Shown here piece after piece: positions 24,201-34,300 of a stretch of DNA of 64,000 nucleotides; within the stretch, counting starts at the first letter, position 1; the number at the start of each line of letters is the position of its first letter. This DNA comes from Paguma larvata (lineage: Eukaryota > Chordata > Mammalia > Carnivora > Viverridae). The DNA is taken from contig JAINVK010000882.1 of the NCBI GenBank assembly GCA_030068075.1, forward strand, positions 434,001 through 498,000. Direction: 5' to 3'. A program made the translations under genes and the position numbers. Under the pieces are notes generated by a model. That model saw only the letters and a list, made by a program, of their open reading frames with translations. It was not told where the DNA came from and searched no databases.

Positions 24201-25866
24201 ACTGTGTCTCAGAGCAGGCGTGGGAAGCAGGCTTTCCTCCCGCCGCCTCCTAGAAGCCCCTGGAGGGGGGTGGGGCTAACAAGGCAGCTGAGAGCAGCCG
24301 GGGTCCGGGTCCAGGGTCAGCCGAGCCCCCACCGGGAGCCCCCGCGTGCCCAGGAGTGTGGCGGGCCGGGCCGGGCGCAGCCCGACCCGCCTCACGGGGT
24401 CCCCTTCCCCGCGCCGTGCCCCCCACAGCCCGGCCCTCGCTGACAGCCTCCCCACAGACGGAGGAGTTCTTCGACCTCCTGGCCAGCTCGCAGAGCCGTC
24501 GGCTGGACGACCAGCGAGCCAGCGCGGGCAGCCTGCCGGGGCTCCGCATCACCCACAACAACCTGGGCCACCTGCGCGCCGACGGGGACCCGCAGGAGCC
24601 CGGGGACGACTTCTTCAACATGCTGGTCAAGTGCCAGGTGGGCCGCGCTCAGGGGAGGGGGCGCTTGCCCGCCCGCCCCACCCCCCAGCCCTGTCTTTGG
24701 TGGGGGGCTCCTCCCGCCGGGAGCAAGCTCCGGTCCTTCCTTCTCGGGCTGGATCGGAACGGGGTGCCTGCAGGTGCTCAGACCTGAGGCCCCTCCCGGG
24801 ACCTTTGCAAAGGCCACTCCGCCGGCTGTCCTCAGCCAGCCACCCCTCACAGTACAGGAGCTGTAGTGGGGGGGGGTGGCGCTGGGTCCCCAAGGTTGTG
24901 GCCTCGGGCCAGATGGCAGCCCTGAGCGGGGAGGGCAGGAGGGCTCTCACCATTGCGGGGTCCCGCCACCTGCCGCCCCCTCGCCCCGGGCAGGGCCGGA
25001 CGGCAGGTGCGTCTCCGGAACCGCACGAAACGGCTGCGGGAAGGGCAGCCGTGTGGCCTGTGCGGCCACTGCAGTCTCCGGACGTGACGTTCCTTCCCAC
25101 AGAGCAGAGGAAACCGCGGCCCCGGGCGAATCCGAAAAGCCTCAGAACCGGCCCCCGCAGAGAACCCCCGAGCCCCCCGTCCACATGCCCGCACGCTCCA
25201 GCAGCTGAACCGGCTGCCGGCCTTTCTGCTCCCGGCCCTGCTGAGAAGCCCAAAGGCCTCCTCGGCCCCACGCCGGCCCCAGCCCCTCTGCACGTCGGGC
25301 ACCAGGAGCCCCCGGGGCTCCTGAACACACCACTGTCAGCGGGCCTTGGGAGCGGCGCGGGAAGGCCCCCCGGCAGGCAGCCTGGCGCCCTGGCCCCCTC
25401 GACCCGAGTCTGGTGGTTATTTAGTCCTCTCCTCCCGGGCGGCCTCGGGAGAGCTCCTTGCCCGTGGGGCCAGGGCTGCTGGCACCGCCCTCGGAGCTGA
25501 TGGTACAGGTGCCTGGAGGGCGGCCCGAGGCGGCCTCACCGGGCCTCCTGAGCCGGCCTTGCTGCTGGACAGCGGCCCCAGCCTGGGAGTTGTCCCCGAG
25601 ACCACTGACCGCTGGCCCAGCTGCTCCCCCCGCTGACCCCCGTGTCCGTGTGTCCCCAGTCCTCCAGGATTGATGACCAGCGCTGCCCGCCTCCCGACGG
25701 GCTGCCCCGCGGCCCCACCATGCCTGACGAGGACTTCTTCAGCCTCATCCAGAGGGTGCAGGCCAAGCGGATGGATGAGCAGCGGGTGGACCTCGCCGGG
25801 AGCCCGGAGCAGGAGGTGGGCGGGAGGCCCGAGCCCCGGCAGCAGTGCCAGCCTGGCGCCAGCTAA
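319..25866 (+). CDS. GPSM1: GPSM1 (AGS3), G-protein signalling modulator 1, 14 coding exons
   Basis: Binds GDP-bound G-alpha-i/o as a guanine-nucleotide dissociation inhibitor and links it to spindle-orientation and trafficking complexes at the cell cortex and in the cytosol. Coding exons: 319-383, 7585-7806, 8628-8763, 9366-9508, 10111-10234, 10426-10541, 11278-11433, 12109-12217, 13330-13453, 18325-18395, 19171-19347, 23799-23955, 24429-24637, 25660-25866. They sum to 2016 bases, 671 residues plus TAA. All boundaries are GT/AG and all phases agree. The human protein is about 675 residues. Residues about 22-390 are TPR repeats with the recurrent NLGN(A/T) pattern; four GoLoco motifs start near residues 490, 543, 592 and 626, each ending in R-(M/L/I)-D-(D/E)-Q-R. 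The start is the ATG opening MAGPAPPAADELPG, which resembles the human N-terminus. The paralogue GPSM2 is excluded by the N-terminus and the locus. Confidence 0.97.
1893..1938. repeat. 46-base alternating purine-pyrimidine tract
   Basis: Uninterrupted alternation of G/A with C/T, built of GC, GT and CA steps, in GPSM1 intron 1. Such tracts are the classic Z-DNA-forming sequence and are unstable in length. Confidence 0.85.
2636..2844 (-). mobile_element. Carnivore tRNA-Lys SINE (CanSINE/SINEC, felid type)
   Basis: Complete copy in reverse orientation. A T tract stands at the left end, then the CT-rich body as its complement, the A/B-box-containing tRNA-like part, and the GGCGCC head at the right. 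It is flanked by a perfect 9-base target-site duplication CAAGAGTTC at 2627-2635 and 2845-2853. Confidence 0.95.
5317..5480 (+). CDS. GPSM1: candidate alternative first coding exon of GPSM1
   Basis: An ATG at 5317 opens 54 codons with strongly G/C-ending codon use, ending LELWLYVEKMRHLQRKR. It stops at a donor-like AAGAG|GTGCGG at 5480/5481. The split codon is AG|, exactly the phase of the annotated first exon (AG|G at 383), so splicing to exon 2 at 7585 would give ...QRK-R-MEASCLE with the TPR domain intact. The frame is open upstream to at least 5245. I do not recognise the peptide from a named family. It could instead be a chance open frame in GC-rich DNA; the phase match and protein-like composition argue against that. 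No promoter element is obvious just upstream. Confidence 0.45.
7585..13453 (+). CDS. GPSM1: GPSM1 TPR-encoding exon block (exons 2-9)
   Basis: Eight exons encode the TPR superhelix, starting MEASCLELALEGERL. Repeats are visible as AIYSQLGNAYFYL, ASGNLGNTLKVLGRF, ALYNIGNVYHAKG, AYGNLGNTHYLLG, AYSNLGNAHIFLGRF, ACYSLGNTYTLLQDY and ACWSLGNAYVSMG. In GPSM proteins this domain binds partners such as Inscuteable, Frmpd1 and NuMA and folds back on the GoLoco region. Exon 4 lacks the three residues (NAT after SWNAA) that I recall from human GPSM1, and so resembles the rat form. Introns here are short, 190-1550 bases. Confidence 0.95.
8975..9060 (+). repeat. MIR-like fragment
   Basis: Contains CCCAGGTCACAGCGCAAG, close to the MIR core around CCAAGGTCACACAGC, in GPSM1 intron 3. 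Short and decayed. Confidence 0.4.
11815..11965 (+). mobile_element. L1 3'-end fragment
   Basis: GTGCACTTAATCGGTTAAAT followed by a TTGTGATTGTCACCTGAATT-like end matches the typical L1 3' terminus (GTACACTTAAAATGG...). The preceding GTGGTGATGG stretch fits too. It lies in GPSM1 intron 7. Confidence 0.6.
12013..12025 (+). promoter_or_regulatory. CTCF-type motif
   Basis: CCACTAGGGGGCG fits the CTCF core consensus CCASYAGRKGGC very closely. It sits 84 bases before GPSM1 exon 8. Occupancy cannot be judged from sequence. Confidence 0.55.
13454..18324 (+). other. GPSM1: GPSM1 intron 9
   Basis: A 4.9-kb intron between the TPR block and the linker. It holds two or three old interspersed-repeat fragments (about 15620-15945, 15950-16330, 17935-18050) and otherwise GC-rich sequence with no exon-like segment that I can support. 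Confidence 0.7.
15620..16330 (+). repeat. ancient interspersed repeat fragments
   Basis: Two adjoining segments recall common mammalian repeats. One is 15620-15945, with GGACACAAATGTTTGGTCCG near its end. The other is 15950-16330, with GCAAAGGCCCTGAGGC and GGATTCTGGATCTGTTTTGAAG. I cannot assign a family name with confidence. Confidence 0.45.
20445..20535 (+). repeat. MIR-like fragment
   Basis: GAACTGAGGCTCGGGGCAG followed by GGAAACTAGCC and CACCCAGCTAGGAA parallels the MIR core (AAACTGAGGCTCAGAGAGG, CACACAGCTAG). Confidence 0.55.
21157..21203. repeat. GT/GC dinucleotide tract
   Basis: (GT)17 runs directly into (GC)5 and then ACGCG. It stops about 35 bases before the GC box of the candidate intron 11 promoter. 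Likely length-polymorphic. Confidence 0.9.
21231..21384 (+). promoter_or_regulatory. GPSM1: candidate internal promoter and first exon for GPSM1 short isoform
   Basis: A GC box (GGGGCGGGG, 21238-21246) is followed 19 bases later by a TATA-like TATTTAA (21266-21272) and then by about 85 bases ending at a donor AGC|GTGAGT (21384/21385). An upstream ATG near 21313 is closed by a stop after ten codons, so this exon would be a 5' leader. Spliced to exon 12, the first useful in-frame ATG is 23871, giving 166 residues with the end of GoLoco 1 and GoLoco 2-4 complete. A short, TPR-less AGS3 made from a distinct 5' end is known from heart. Assigning this site as its promoter is my inference. Confidence 0.5.
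22905..22990 (+). repeat. MIR-like fragment
   Basis: GTAAACTGAGGCTCAGCACG followed by a decayed CCCAATG...GTCGGGACACAGGC stretch parallels the MIR core. Confidence 0.55.
23799..25866 (+). CDS. GPSM1: GPSM1 GoLoco-encoding exons 12-14
   Basis: The three last exons encode four GoLoco (G-protein regulatory) motifs. The first (DEECFFDLLSKFQSSRMDDQ) is wholly in exon 12 and the second (TEEFFDLLASSQSRRLDDQ) in exon 13. The third is split by intron 13 between KCQ and SSRIDDQ. The fourth (DEDFFSLIQRVQAKRMDEQ) is in exon 14. The arginine after each D/E-Q is the residue that contacts the bound nucleotide in the family, and all four are intact. An in-frame ATG at 23871 inside motif 1 would give a 166-residue product, about the size reported for AGS3-SHORT. 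Confidence 0.95.
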
Positions 25867-27365
25867 GGCCTTGCCACTGCAGCCGGGCCGGGCCCCATCC
25901 CCACTCCTGGACTCGGGGCCGGGGGCTGGGGTGGGGGGGGCGGGCTCACAGTCATCTGTCCAGAAGCCCTTTCCGCTGGAGGCCGTGGCCGAGCACAGGT
26001 CCTGAGCCCTCTGGCCCTTTCTGCTGTGGCAGGTGCTGGGCACGCAGCCCCCACATTGGCTCCCTCCCAGGGTGGCAGGCTCAGGCCAGGGCTGCCCTGG
26101 CAGGTGGGCGTGCTCCTGTCCTCGAGCGGCCCCCAGGTGGTAACATAGCCTGCTGCAGGCCTGCCCCCACTTCTCCCTGCCCCAGGCCCTGCCCTCTCCC
26201 TGCCCCAGGCCCTGCCCGCAGCTTGTTGGGTCCAAACCCTCGTGGCCTCCCCCTGCCCTGCCCAGCCCTGCCCTGCGCAGCCCCGTCCTGCCTAGCAAAT
26301 GTGAAGACCCTATTGCCTCCCTCGAGTCCCCAAAGGCTGCTCTGAAGCCTTTTCTGTGGGGTACACCAGTGATACGGACATTTCTGTCCTCCCAGAGGTG
26401 GTCCCAGGGGTGATGGAGCCGACATGTTTGCCCCAGTCCCAACCTCTCACCCACAGGGAGGGTCCCCTCCTGACCCTCCACCCTCCGCCTGCCCCGCTCC
26501 CCCCTCTCTCCTCCCCTCCCCCCGGGGCTGGAGTGGGTAAGAGGCGGGCTCAGAAAGCAGGCTGACAAGGCAGCGGAGGCAGGCCAGGGGCCCCCATGCA
26601 GAGCTGCTGGGCTGTGGCCTTTCAGCCCCCCAGCGGAAATGCCCCCCAGCTGCCACCCAGTCCGGAGCAGGCAGGGGCAGCAGAGGGGTGGGGACGGGCT
26701 GTGACGCCCCTCCACTCCAGGCTCCGAAGCCCAGGGACAGAGCGGGCCTGGTTCTGGAACGTCAGCCCACAGCACGGTCAGGACCCGGACCACGGCAGGG
26801 CTGGGGGCCGGCAGCCAAAGCTGGGGGGTTTGGCTCGACCCAACCTGGGGCCCCCAGATGAGCACCCAGCCCTCCCTGCGCCCCACACTGGGAAGACGAC
26901 ATCACTGCCTTCTACGGGGAGGGTCCAGCCCCCACATATCCAGTCGCACCCGGTACTGCGCTGGAGACAGGTCCCGCAGGGGGCTGCGGCCATCATTCTG
27001 GTGCAGGCCCCCCTGCCTCGGCCCGCCACCAGCCCTTCTGGAGACCCCGGCCCCATGCCACAGCCCCGCGGCCCCCAGGGTGTGAGGTGGCCACGTCCTC
27101 AGGCGGTACCCCAGCTGGGCTCCTCTGTCTCTTCACCCCTCCCGGCACGGGAGGCGGCCAGACCCCTACCCCGCAGTACCGCCCCCGGGGAGGGGGAGAG
27201 GGGCGGTCAGATGCCAGAACACGCCCCCTCGGGGTCCCACATACTTGAATGTACAAGCATATTTATTGCTCACACGTGTTTGCCCTGTTGTCAGTGGGTC
27301 CTTTCCAACCCAAGAGGTACATCGTTTTTTGTTTTTCCCAGAAAAATAAAGTCTGCCAAGTGAAT
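25867..27365 (+). other. GPSM1: GPSM1 3' UTR
   Basis: About 1.5 kb of non-coding sequence follows the TAA at 25864-25866. It is GC-rich with short C-rich repeats (for example CCCTGCCCCAGGCCCTGCC repeated at 26178-26222). The last 120 bases become AT-rich and end at a canonical polyadenylation signal. Confidence 0.75.
27345..27350 (+). terminator. GPSM1: GPSM1 polyadenylation signal AATAAA
   Basis: Canonical AATAAA in a locally AT-rich stretch after a GC-rich 3' UTR, followed by a TG-containing stretch from about 27357. Cleavage is expected about 10-25 bases downstream. Confidence 0.8.
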
Positions 27366-29230
27366 GCTGTCCCTGTCAGAATTAGTGCTAAAGGTTCGGG
27401 GCCGCCAGTCCTTTGGGAGGCCCCAGGGGACGGACCTCACCTGGGAAGCAAGCCCACCTCGGGGTGACCACAGTGGCAGCCAGCACCCGCAATGGGGCCA
27501 GCCGGCCACTTGGTGGCGGGTCGATCCCGCTGTCCTCCACGCTGGGAGGGGCCTTCTCTGTCCTAAGTGGACGTCACACGTCGTCCAGCCATGCGCTCGC
27601 CTTTCCAGTCCTGAGTCCCCCCCAACTGCGGGGGACCTGCTGGGGGCCACGGGGCAAGGGACGTGTGGAGCGCCTGCAACCTCGTGCCCCCAGGCACCGC
27701 CGGCCAATGAGTGCAGTGGGACGGTCTGTGGGGGTGCAACCGAGGAGCCAGCCTCGGGGGGACCCCCACCCAACAGCTGTCATAAGGCGCTGTGTCCCCG
27801 GGAGGAGCGATCTGGATTTGGGAACCAGGCGAGCCAGGAGAGGCCTCGCTCACCAAACTCCCAGTGACCCGCTCGGAATGGGACCCCCACCTGACCACAG
27901 GAGGCCTGGCTGCAGGGGCAGGAGTGGGGGTGGGTCAGGTGGCCCTAGAGGGCCATGGGTCACCTGGAGGCCAAAAGCTGGTCGGGGCTGCAGGATGCTG
28001 TGACGCGGTGCTGCGGCGGGGCCCACACAGGGAGGCGCCCGCGGGGGCCCCGGGGGTCTGTCACTAGAGCCCCCTGACCCAGGAGCGCTCAGTGCTCTGG
28101 GCACCCTGGTGCTCTGAGAAGGCCCTGCGGTCAAAAAACACGGGGCGCCACGCTGTCTCTCAGTGGCTCCCATGCTAAAGGCTCCAAGGGCTGTGCTTCC
28201 CCTGGGGAAGCAGTGGTGCAGGAAACGAGTGGCTCTGGGAGTGGGGGCCGGTGCCTGGCCGTGGGGTACACTCAGGGGCAAGTCTTTTCCGTGCCTATGC
28301 ATAGGAATACAGGCAACAGAAGAGGTGGTGTACCACGTGGAAGTGCGGGCCCAGGGCTGGCTGAGCCCTCAGACCGGCAGTCCCCACAAATGGCACAGGA
28401 GGCTCTGGGGGGGGGGGCGGATAATAAACGGTTGTTTGCCAAGGGAAAGACAGGGGGTAACCAAGTTGGAGCACAAACTGCCAACGCCCCGGAGAAGAAC
28501 GACAAAGCTCCAGGCACTGACGGGGGGGGGGGGGGGCGGGCAGAGTCGGGAGCTCGGGCCCTGCTAGGATCTGCGAGACGGTGGCTGGTGATTAGTGGTT
28601 AAGGTCACGCTTCTGGAAATAAACACGCTTCGATCCCAAAAGCAGTCAAACGAGGCAATGTGGGGCACACGGCCCCCCTACCCGTCAGACAGCAGCTGAC
28701 ACTCCCACCCCCTCGCCCCCACGGCCACCCGGCTCAGCTCCGGCCACAGTGAGCAGCCTGATTTGCTGGCTTCGTTCGGCCGGCAGCCAAGGGTCAGGGC
28801 TGAGGTCCGGGTGTCGGGGGACGGCAGGTGGCATGGGAGAAAGGAAGGTCTGTAGAGCCTCCCTGTGTCTGGCCAGCGGGACACGACCCGTGGGGGGTGC
28901 CCTGAGTCCGAGCCACCCCATGCCTGTCCCAAATCTGGTCTTCCCGTCCTTCCACCTGACAGGGTGTCACTATTAGCGTCTTCATCTTCTGCTGGGAAGG
29001 CAGAGGTTTGGAGGGGCAAAGGGACCTGCCCAGGGTCACCTGGCCACGGCCCGGAGGGGCTCAGGCGCCCCGTCCGCCACCCACACAGACGCAGCTGGAG
29101 ACCGAGTCCTCTGTGCAGGGGGACAGGAGAGGGCCAGGGTCCTGCAACGGCAGAAGGCCCCGGCTGGGGCTCCTGGGAGTCGTTCTGACTCAGGAACCAG
29201 GGACAAGAAGAAGGCCCCAGGGCCCATCGT
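27366..29230. other. intergenic region between convergent GPSM1 and DNLZ
   Basis: About 1.9 kb between the two 3' ends. It holds A-rich spots with AATAAA near 28618, a G homopolymer near 28523-28536, and a MIR-like fragment. I see no coding exon or RNA gene. Confidence 0.65.
28955..29060 (+). repeat. MIR-like fragment
   Basis: Contains GCAAAGGGACCTGCCCAGGG followed by TCACCTGGCC, close to the MIR core around TTGCCCAAGGTCACACAGC, after a CATCTTC stretch that fits its left part. Confidence 0.5.
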
Positions 29231-29246
29231 GTCCGAGCGATGTCTA

Positions 29247-29252
29247 TTTATT
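29247..29252 (-). terminator. DNLZ: DNLZ polyadenylation signal (AATAAA on - strand)
   Basis: TTTATT on the + strand, 66 bases beyond the DNLZ stop codon on the - strand, so the 3' UTR is very short (about 80-90 bases). Confidence 0.75.
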
Positions 29253-29317
29253 GACAGAACACAGGCAGGTCCCGGAGGGCCCAGGGCTGAGGCGTCGCCA
29301 CGAAGGCAGAGGCAGGG

Positions 29318-30976
29318 TCAGCTGGGCTCCGTCTTCTCAGGGTGAGTGGGACCCTGGTCCTCACCCCCTTCCGGAGCAGCGGTGGACTTGGGGCTCCCTG
29401 CAGCTTCTAAAACCAGCTCTAGGGCCCCGTCGCCAGCCACTCGGCACACCTTCTCCCCTCTGGCCGCCAGGATTTCTTCAATATTCCTGAGAGACGAGGA
29501 GGCACCGTGACACTCCGGGCCCTCAGCCCATTCAGTACCTTGGTCCTTCAGGGGCACCCCAAGGCCAGGCTCGAGCCAGGAACATGGGTCCCCACGCCGG
29601 TGTGGCATCGAGGCCCCTGCGTGCTGACTGTGAGGAACCTCCAGAGCTCCCAGAGGCAGCCCATTCACGAGCAGGACACTCGCTCGGAAGGCCAAACTGA
29701 AGTGCCCAGGGCCACTGTCACTGGCCACTGCCTCCCGAAGCTCTCCACAGAGGGGCCTACACCGCCTCACCCCCCCCCCCAAGTCTGGTGTGACCGACCA
29801 GCCAGCACCTGCAGAGAAGGAGCTAGGACCCTGCTTGGGAGCGGGCACTGCAAATCTTTCCAGGGGAAGGAGGGAGCCACAGAATGAAAAGGAGTCACGG
29901 CTGCAGGAGTCACCTAGTCTGCCTCCTCACTCTAGGGGCGGCCCAGAGTCCTGACAGTAACTGGGTCTTGCAGACCCCAAAGGCCGCCGATGAGGGCAGA
30001 GGTGAGGCAGTGAAGCAGGACCACGACCGGCTGGTCGAGGGCGGGAGAGTCAGCAAATACAAACGAGTACTTCCTGGGGGCTTACTTCCGCTGAAGTTAC
30101 TTGTCATTCACCTGAAACTCAAACTTAACGGCTCCTCCCGCACTGACGAGGCTGGGGAGGTGGACGCGAAGGACGCCCCAGGGAAAGGCCCTGGCCCGCA
30201 GGCCTCTGTCTCCCCCTCCCCCGCCCCCGCCCAGGCGGCCTCACCTCTTCCCATCTAGGTCCGAGAACCAGCCCAGGTTGTCGGCGATGATGTGGTGATT
30301 CCGGCAGCCGGGGCAGGTCACAATGACCACGCCCTGGTGATAGGCTAACTTGGAGATGCGTTTGGAGGACCGAGTCCCACAGACCTGGGGGAGACCCGCA
30401 GCCCAGGTGACGCCAAGCAATTGGCCCCGCCCTCAAGAAGACCCCGCCCCTTCTGGGATTAACGCCATCCCAGGGCAGGGCCCGCCCTCTCCGGGAAGGG
30501 CCTGCCCCTCCTGAGACAGCCCACCCGAGATAACCCCACCCCTCTCCCGGAAAGGCCCCGCCCCCGGGAAATAACTCCACCCCTCCGCGCAGGCCCATCT
30601 CTCTCCCGGAAAGACCCCGCCCCCGAATATAGCCCCATCTCTCTCCCGGAAAGAACCCGTCTCCGTGGGTACCCCTGCCCCTCCATGCTGTCGTGCAGCG
30701 GGCACAAGTCACCTCTACCCGCCGCGCCAGGCAGCATCAGATCCAGACCCAGCCTTGCACCCGTCGCGCGCTCACCTTGCAAGTGTAGACAAGCTGGTAG
30801 TGCGCGGACCCGGGTCCCGGCTCCGAGCTCAAGCGCCGCCAGCACCAGACCCCGGCCCGCCTTCTCCCCGCGGCCCTCGGGCCTGCCCCGCGGCCCCACA
30901 ACCACCTCAGGCCGGTTCCCCGGGGCCGCGTGCAGCTTAGCAGCGGCCCAACGCGCCCCAACGCGGCCCGCAGCAT
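29318..30976 (-). CDS. DNLZ: DNLZ, DNL-type zinc finger protein (mitochondrial HSPA9 co-chaperone)
   Basis: Keeps the mitochondrial Hsp70 (HSPA9/mortalin) soluble and stimulates it in the matrix; homologue of yeast Zim17/Hep1. Three coding exons on the - strand: 30976-30776 (67 codons), 30384-30245, 29486-29318; 510 bases, 169 residues plus TGA. The N-terminus is rich in Arg, Leu and Ala ([13 protein letters not shown]...), as for a mitochondrial presequence. The DNL finger has its four zinc cysteines at about residues 66, 69 (YTCKVCGTR) and 91, 94 ([10 protein letters not shown]), followed by [12 protein letters not shown], the family signature. Both introns have GT/AG ends. The acidic tail ending EKTEPS resembles the human one. 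Length is slightly below the human 178, from differences in the presequence and tail. Confidence 0.95.
30425..30665 (-). repeat. degenerate GC-box repeat in DNLZ intron 1
   Basis: Successive imperfect units on the + strand contain CTCTCCCGGAAAG-type blocks followed by CCCCGCCCC. The segment CCATCTCTCTCCCGGAAAGA occurs twice almost unchanged (about 30596 and 30636). The result is a cluster of Sp1-like and ETS-like sequences close to the DNLZ promoter. Confidence 0.6.
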
Positions 30977-31100
30977 CCCGCCCTCAGACCACGGCCGCCC
31001 CGCCCCGCTGAGGCCATGCGGCCGCCATCTTGGAAACGGGCACGCGACGGAAGCGGCCCTTTTCGGTTTCCGTCCGACGATGGGCAGGCTGTATACTCCA
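30977..31100 (-). promoter_or_regulatory. DNLZ: DNLZ promoter with YY1-type element
   Basis: GC-rich region upstream of the DNLZ ATG. On the - strand it contains CCAAGATGGCGGC (31021-31033), a textbook YY1 site that typically overlaps transcription starts of housekeeping genes. The start is therefore expected near 31020-31060, giving a short 5' UTR. Confidence 0.6.
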
Positions 31101-31189
31101 CTGCCCCCTGGAGGTGGGAGTGAGCGCACGGCTGAGAAGTACACCGGAGAGCGAAGCCACCGGAGGCGGCGGTGCAGGGACAATGGTCT

Positions 31190-31195
31190 TTTATT
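31190..31195 (-). terminator. CARD9: CARD9 polyadenylation signal (AATAAA on - strand)
   Basis: TTTATT on the + strand about 140 bases past the CARD9 stop codon; cleavage is expected near 31170-31180. It is only about 150 bases upstream of the DNLZ YY1 element. Confidence 0.75.
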
Positions 31196-31329
31196 TATGG
31201 AACTGCGTTTCTGACACTGCGACACGCGTCTGCATCGCGTAGAGCACACCTGTGCAAGTCACAGTGCGTGGGCGCCGGCGTGCCTGCGCCCCTCGGGCTC
31301 GGCGCCCCGTCCTCCGCGCGCCGGGCTGG

Positions 31330-34300
31330 CTAGGAGCCCTCCGTGTCGGTGTTGTCGCTGCCCGTGGTGTTCTCCCAGTCCGCCTCCCCCTGCCTCGAGG
31401 CGTGCTGCAGCTTCCTGAGGGCGCGCTTCCTGCAGGGGCGAGCGGGTGTCGGCAGGGCCGCGGCGCCCCCTCCCCGGAGCCTGCCTGGGGCCGCCCACCG
31501 CCCGCGCGGCGCACCTGCGGTAGTTCTCGAAGCTCTCCTTGAGGCGCCGCCGCTCCTTCTCTGGGGGCTCGCCGCCGCTCAGCTAGGGGAGGAGCGGGGC
31601 TCAGGCTCCCGGGGGACCCCGCCCTACCCCTGCGACCCCAACCCCCGCCCGGCTCAGCGCTCGCGTGGGGGAGTGCGGTGTAGACCTAGGACACTTGGCC
31701 AGCCTGGCCTGGGCTCCAAGCCGACGTCCCTTCTACGACAGTGCCCGGGGCCGCCTGCTCCCACCCAGCGCGGTGCACAGAAGACAGGCTTTCCTTGGCT
31801 GCCACGCCCTGGCCCAACCCGCTGCTTCGTCCGGGAAGGGGAGACTCGGCTTCCTGTTCCCAACAGCGCACCCCAAGAGCCCATTGGGCAGAGACCCTTG
31901 CGATCACCCCCAGCCATCCAGGTTGACCAGTCACCCTCCCTGGGCTCCGACACACTGAGGCCCGTCGGGAGCACCCTAGGGCTGCAGGGACACCCCCGCA
32001 CCCCCCCCCAGGCAGACTTACATTGGGGATCAGTGGAAGCGGCTCCTCCTGCCGAGCTTCGAAGGGCTGCTGTGGGCCATCCCTGTGGGCCGGGCCACCT
32101 GGAATAGGGTTAGGCCTGTGGGTCCTACCCAGCTGCTGGGACCATGCTTACTTAGCGTGGTCAACACCCGGCCACCTGCTCACCCCCTGCTGCTGCTGGG
32201 CCAGTCCTGCACCATCTCCTGGGTCCTCACTTGGACCCCTGGAGGCCTCCCATTGTGTAGAGGGGACTAGGGCTCAGAGGTGTCACCCCCCACTCCCTCT
32301 AGGCAGGCAGAGGCGAGGCTGCAGGAAGCCCACCAGGCAGTGCCCCACCATCCAACTCTGCTCCTCCTGGGTTGAGGCTGGGGCACTGCACCAGTTGGGA
32401 ACAGAACATTCCAGAATGCCGGGTCCCCTCAGAATTTGTCAGGGCCTGCACAGGCCCAGGGCTCAGGACCCTGGAACAGAATGTGCTCTGATGGGCTGGC
32501 TCCCCTAACTGGCCGTGATGGGAGACCGGATGTCCAGCCTCAGCAACGTCACAGGGGGAGAGGCCAGACCCTGGTCTCTCCCTGGGGCTGGCACTTTCCC
32601 GTCCTTGGCCTCTGACTCTGAGCCTGTCCTGCCTCTTTCAAGGGGCCATGCCACCCCTCGTTTGGGGGCTCCTGGGCCTCCCCCTAACACTCACTGCCTG
32701 CCAGGTCCTGACGGCCTGTCCCCATGTTGGGACTGGCTCTGTGGCCTGAAGCTCAGGTCTCCCGGTCGCGGTAGGCTGCCTGGTCCCCTCACTTCTGCAC
32801 TGGCTCTTCCTCTTTTGCCTTCCTTGGAGGCTGGTGGCAGGCCTGATGCTGAGGACGTCTGTCTGGCCTCCCACACCACCTCTGAGGTGGCCCCTCCCCA
32901 CCTCCCCTCTGACAGCCATGTTCAGAGTGAGCCCCTCGACCCCTCCTCACCCCTCCAGGCCATCTCCCTGCTGCCCCTGTGCCCGGCCCTGAGATGGGCC
33001 CCCTTCCCTCTCTGTTGGCGCCGCCTACACTGGACTTCCCCGCCCCCTACCCAGGAAGGACGCCTCCACTCTGCACTCCCGGACCCGGAGTGGGCTCCGA
33101 TGGAGAGACGCGCTCTAACATTGGAGATGGCCACGGGCCCTACGCACGGGCTCTTGTCTGCTCGCTGGGGAGCCTCAGTGTCCCCATCCATGAGGAATCA
33201 GTGGACGGGGCTGTGCGTGCCCAGGGTCAGGACTGGTGCCAACTCAGGGCGACGAGGAGGCCTTGGCCAGACTCGTCCGTGAGAGGCCGCTCTCCTCACC
33301 TTTGTCTGATAGCTGGGTGGCCTCCAGGTCCGGGGGGAGCGAGAGCTACCAGGGAGAGAGACGGGCACCCAGTTAGACGGCTGCCCTCCTGGGACCCACC
33401 ACCGCTGCTGTTCCGCAGAGGCCTGGCAGGGGGTTCTCCCTGCCCTGCTAAGGTCCGGGGGGGAGAGCGGCTGGCTCGGCTCCCACAGGGGCTGTGGTCT
33501 GGCGGAGGCTGCGGCCGGGACCCACCCCGAGGCTCACACTCACATCCTGGGAGTTCCTGGGTGAGCCGTCCTCCAGGTCAGAGCTCTGTGGTCACAGAGG
33601 AGGAGGCCATCAGCAGGGTGTGGGGGGGAGGCCTACTGTGGCTACAGCTCAGCCCCGTGGCCTACGGTCCCCAGCCCCCCTGGAGACCCACCAGGACCAG
33701 CGTCTCCAGCTGCTGCCGCTTGAGCCTGCCCTCCGCGGCCAGCAGCTGGCCCTCGCACTGGAACAGCTGCAGCTGCAGCTCGTCCGCCTTCTCCGCCAGC
33801 TCACGGACCTGCTTTCGCAGCGCGTCCTTCTCCTGCAGGCTCCGCGAGTGCTGTGCGTGCAGCTCCTCCCGCGTGGCGATGGCCTGCAGGGACGGCGTGG
33901 GGGTGGCTCGGGGAGACCCGGTCTCGCCCCGCCTCCCAGCCCCCGTGGGTTAGCGCTCGAGGGACGGGACAGGTAATAGAGGCTCACGATGGGAAGCGGA
34001 GGGCTCCGAGAAGGTGAAGCTGCCCCCAGCCCCTGCCTCAGTCCCCGGTGACCCCGTGCCCTCCTCGACTCCCCCGTGTGTGCGTCCAGAGCACACCTCT
34101 GCCCGTCACATGGCTTTCACTGGTTTGGCGTGACTTGGTATCCAGGACACGGTTGTTGGCTGCCGTGTAATGTGGTGTGTTGCGCCCGTCCCTCTGGGGG
34201 GACACGCCGCACAAACACATGACGGCCAGACCGCACTTGAGGACACAGCTCTGACCCACCCCACAGCGGCCAGCCAGGAGCCTGCCTGACACCCACAGTG

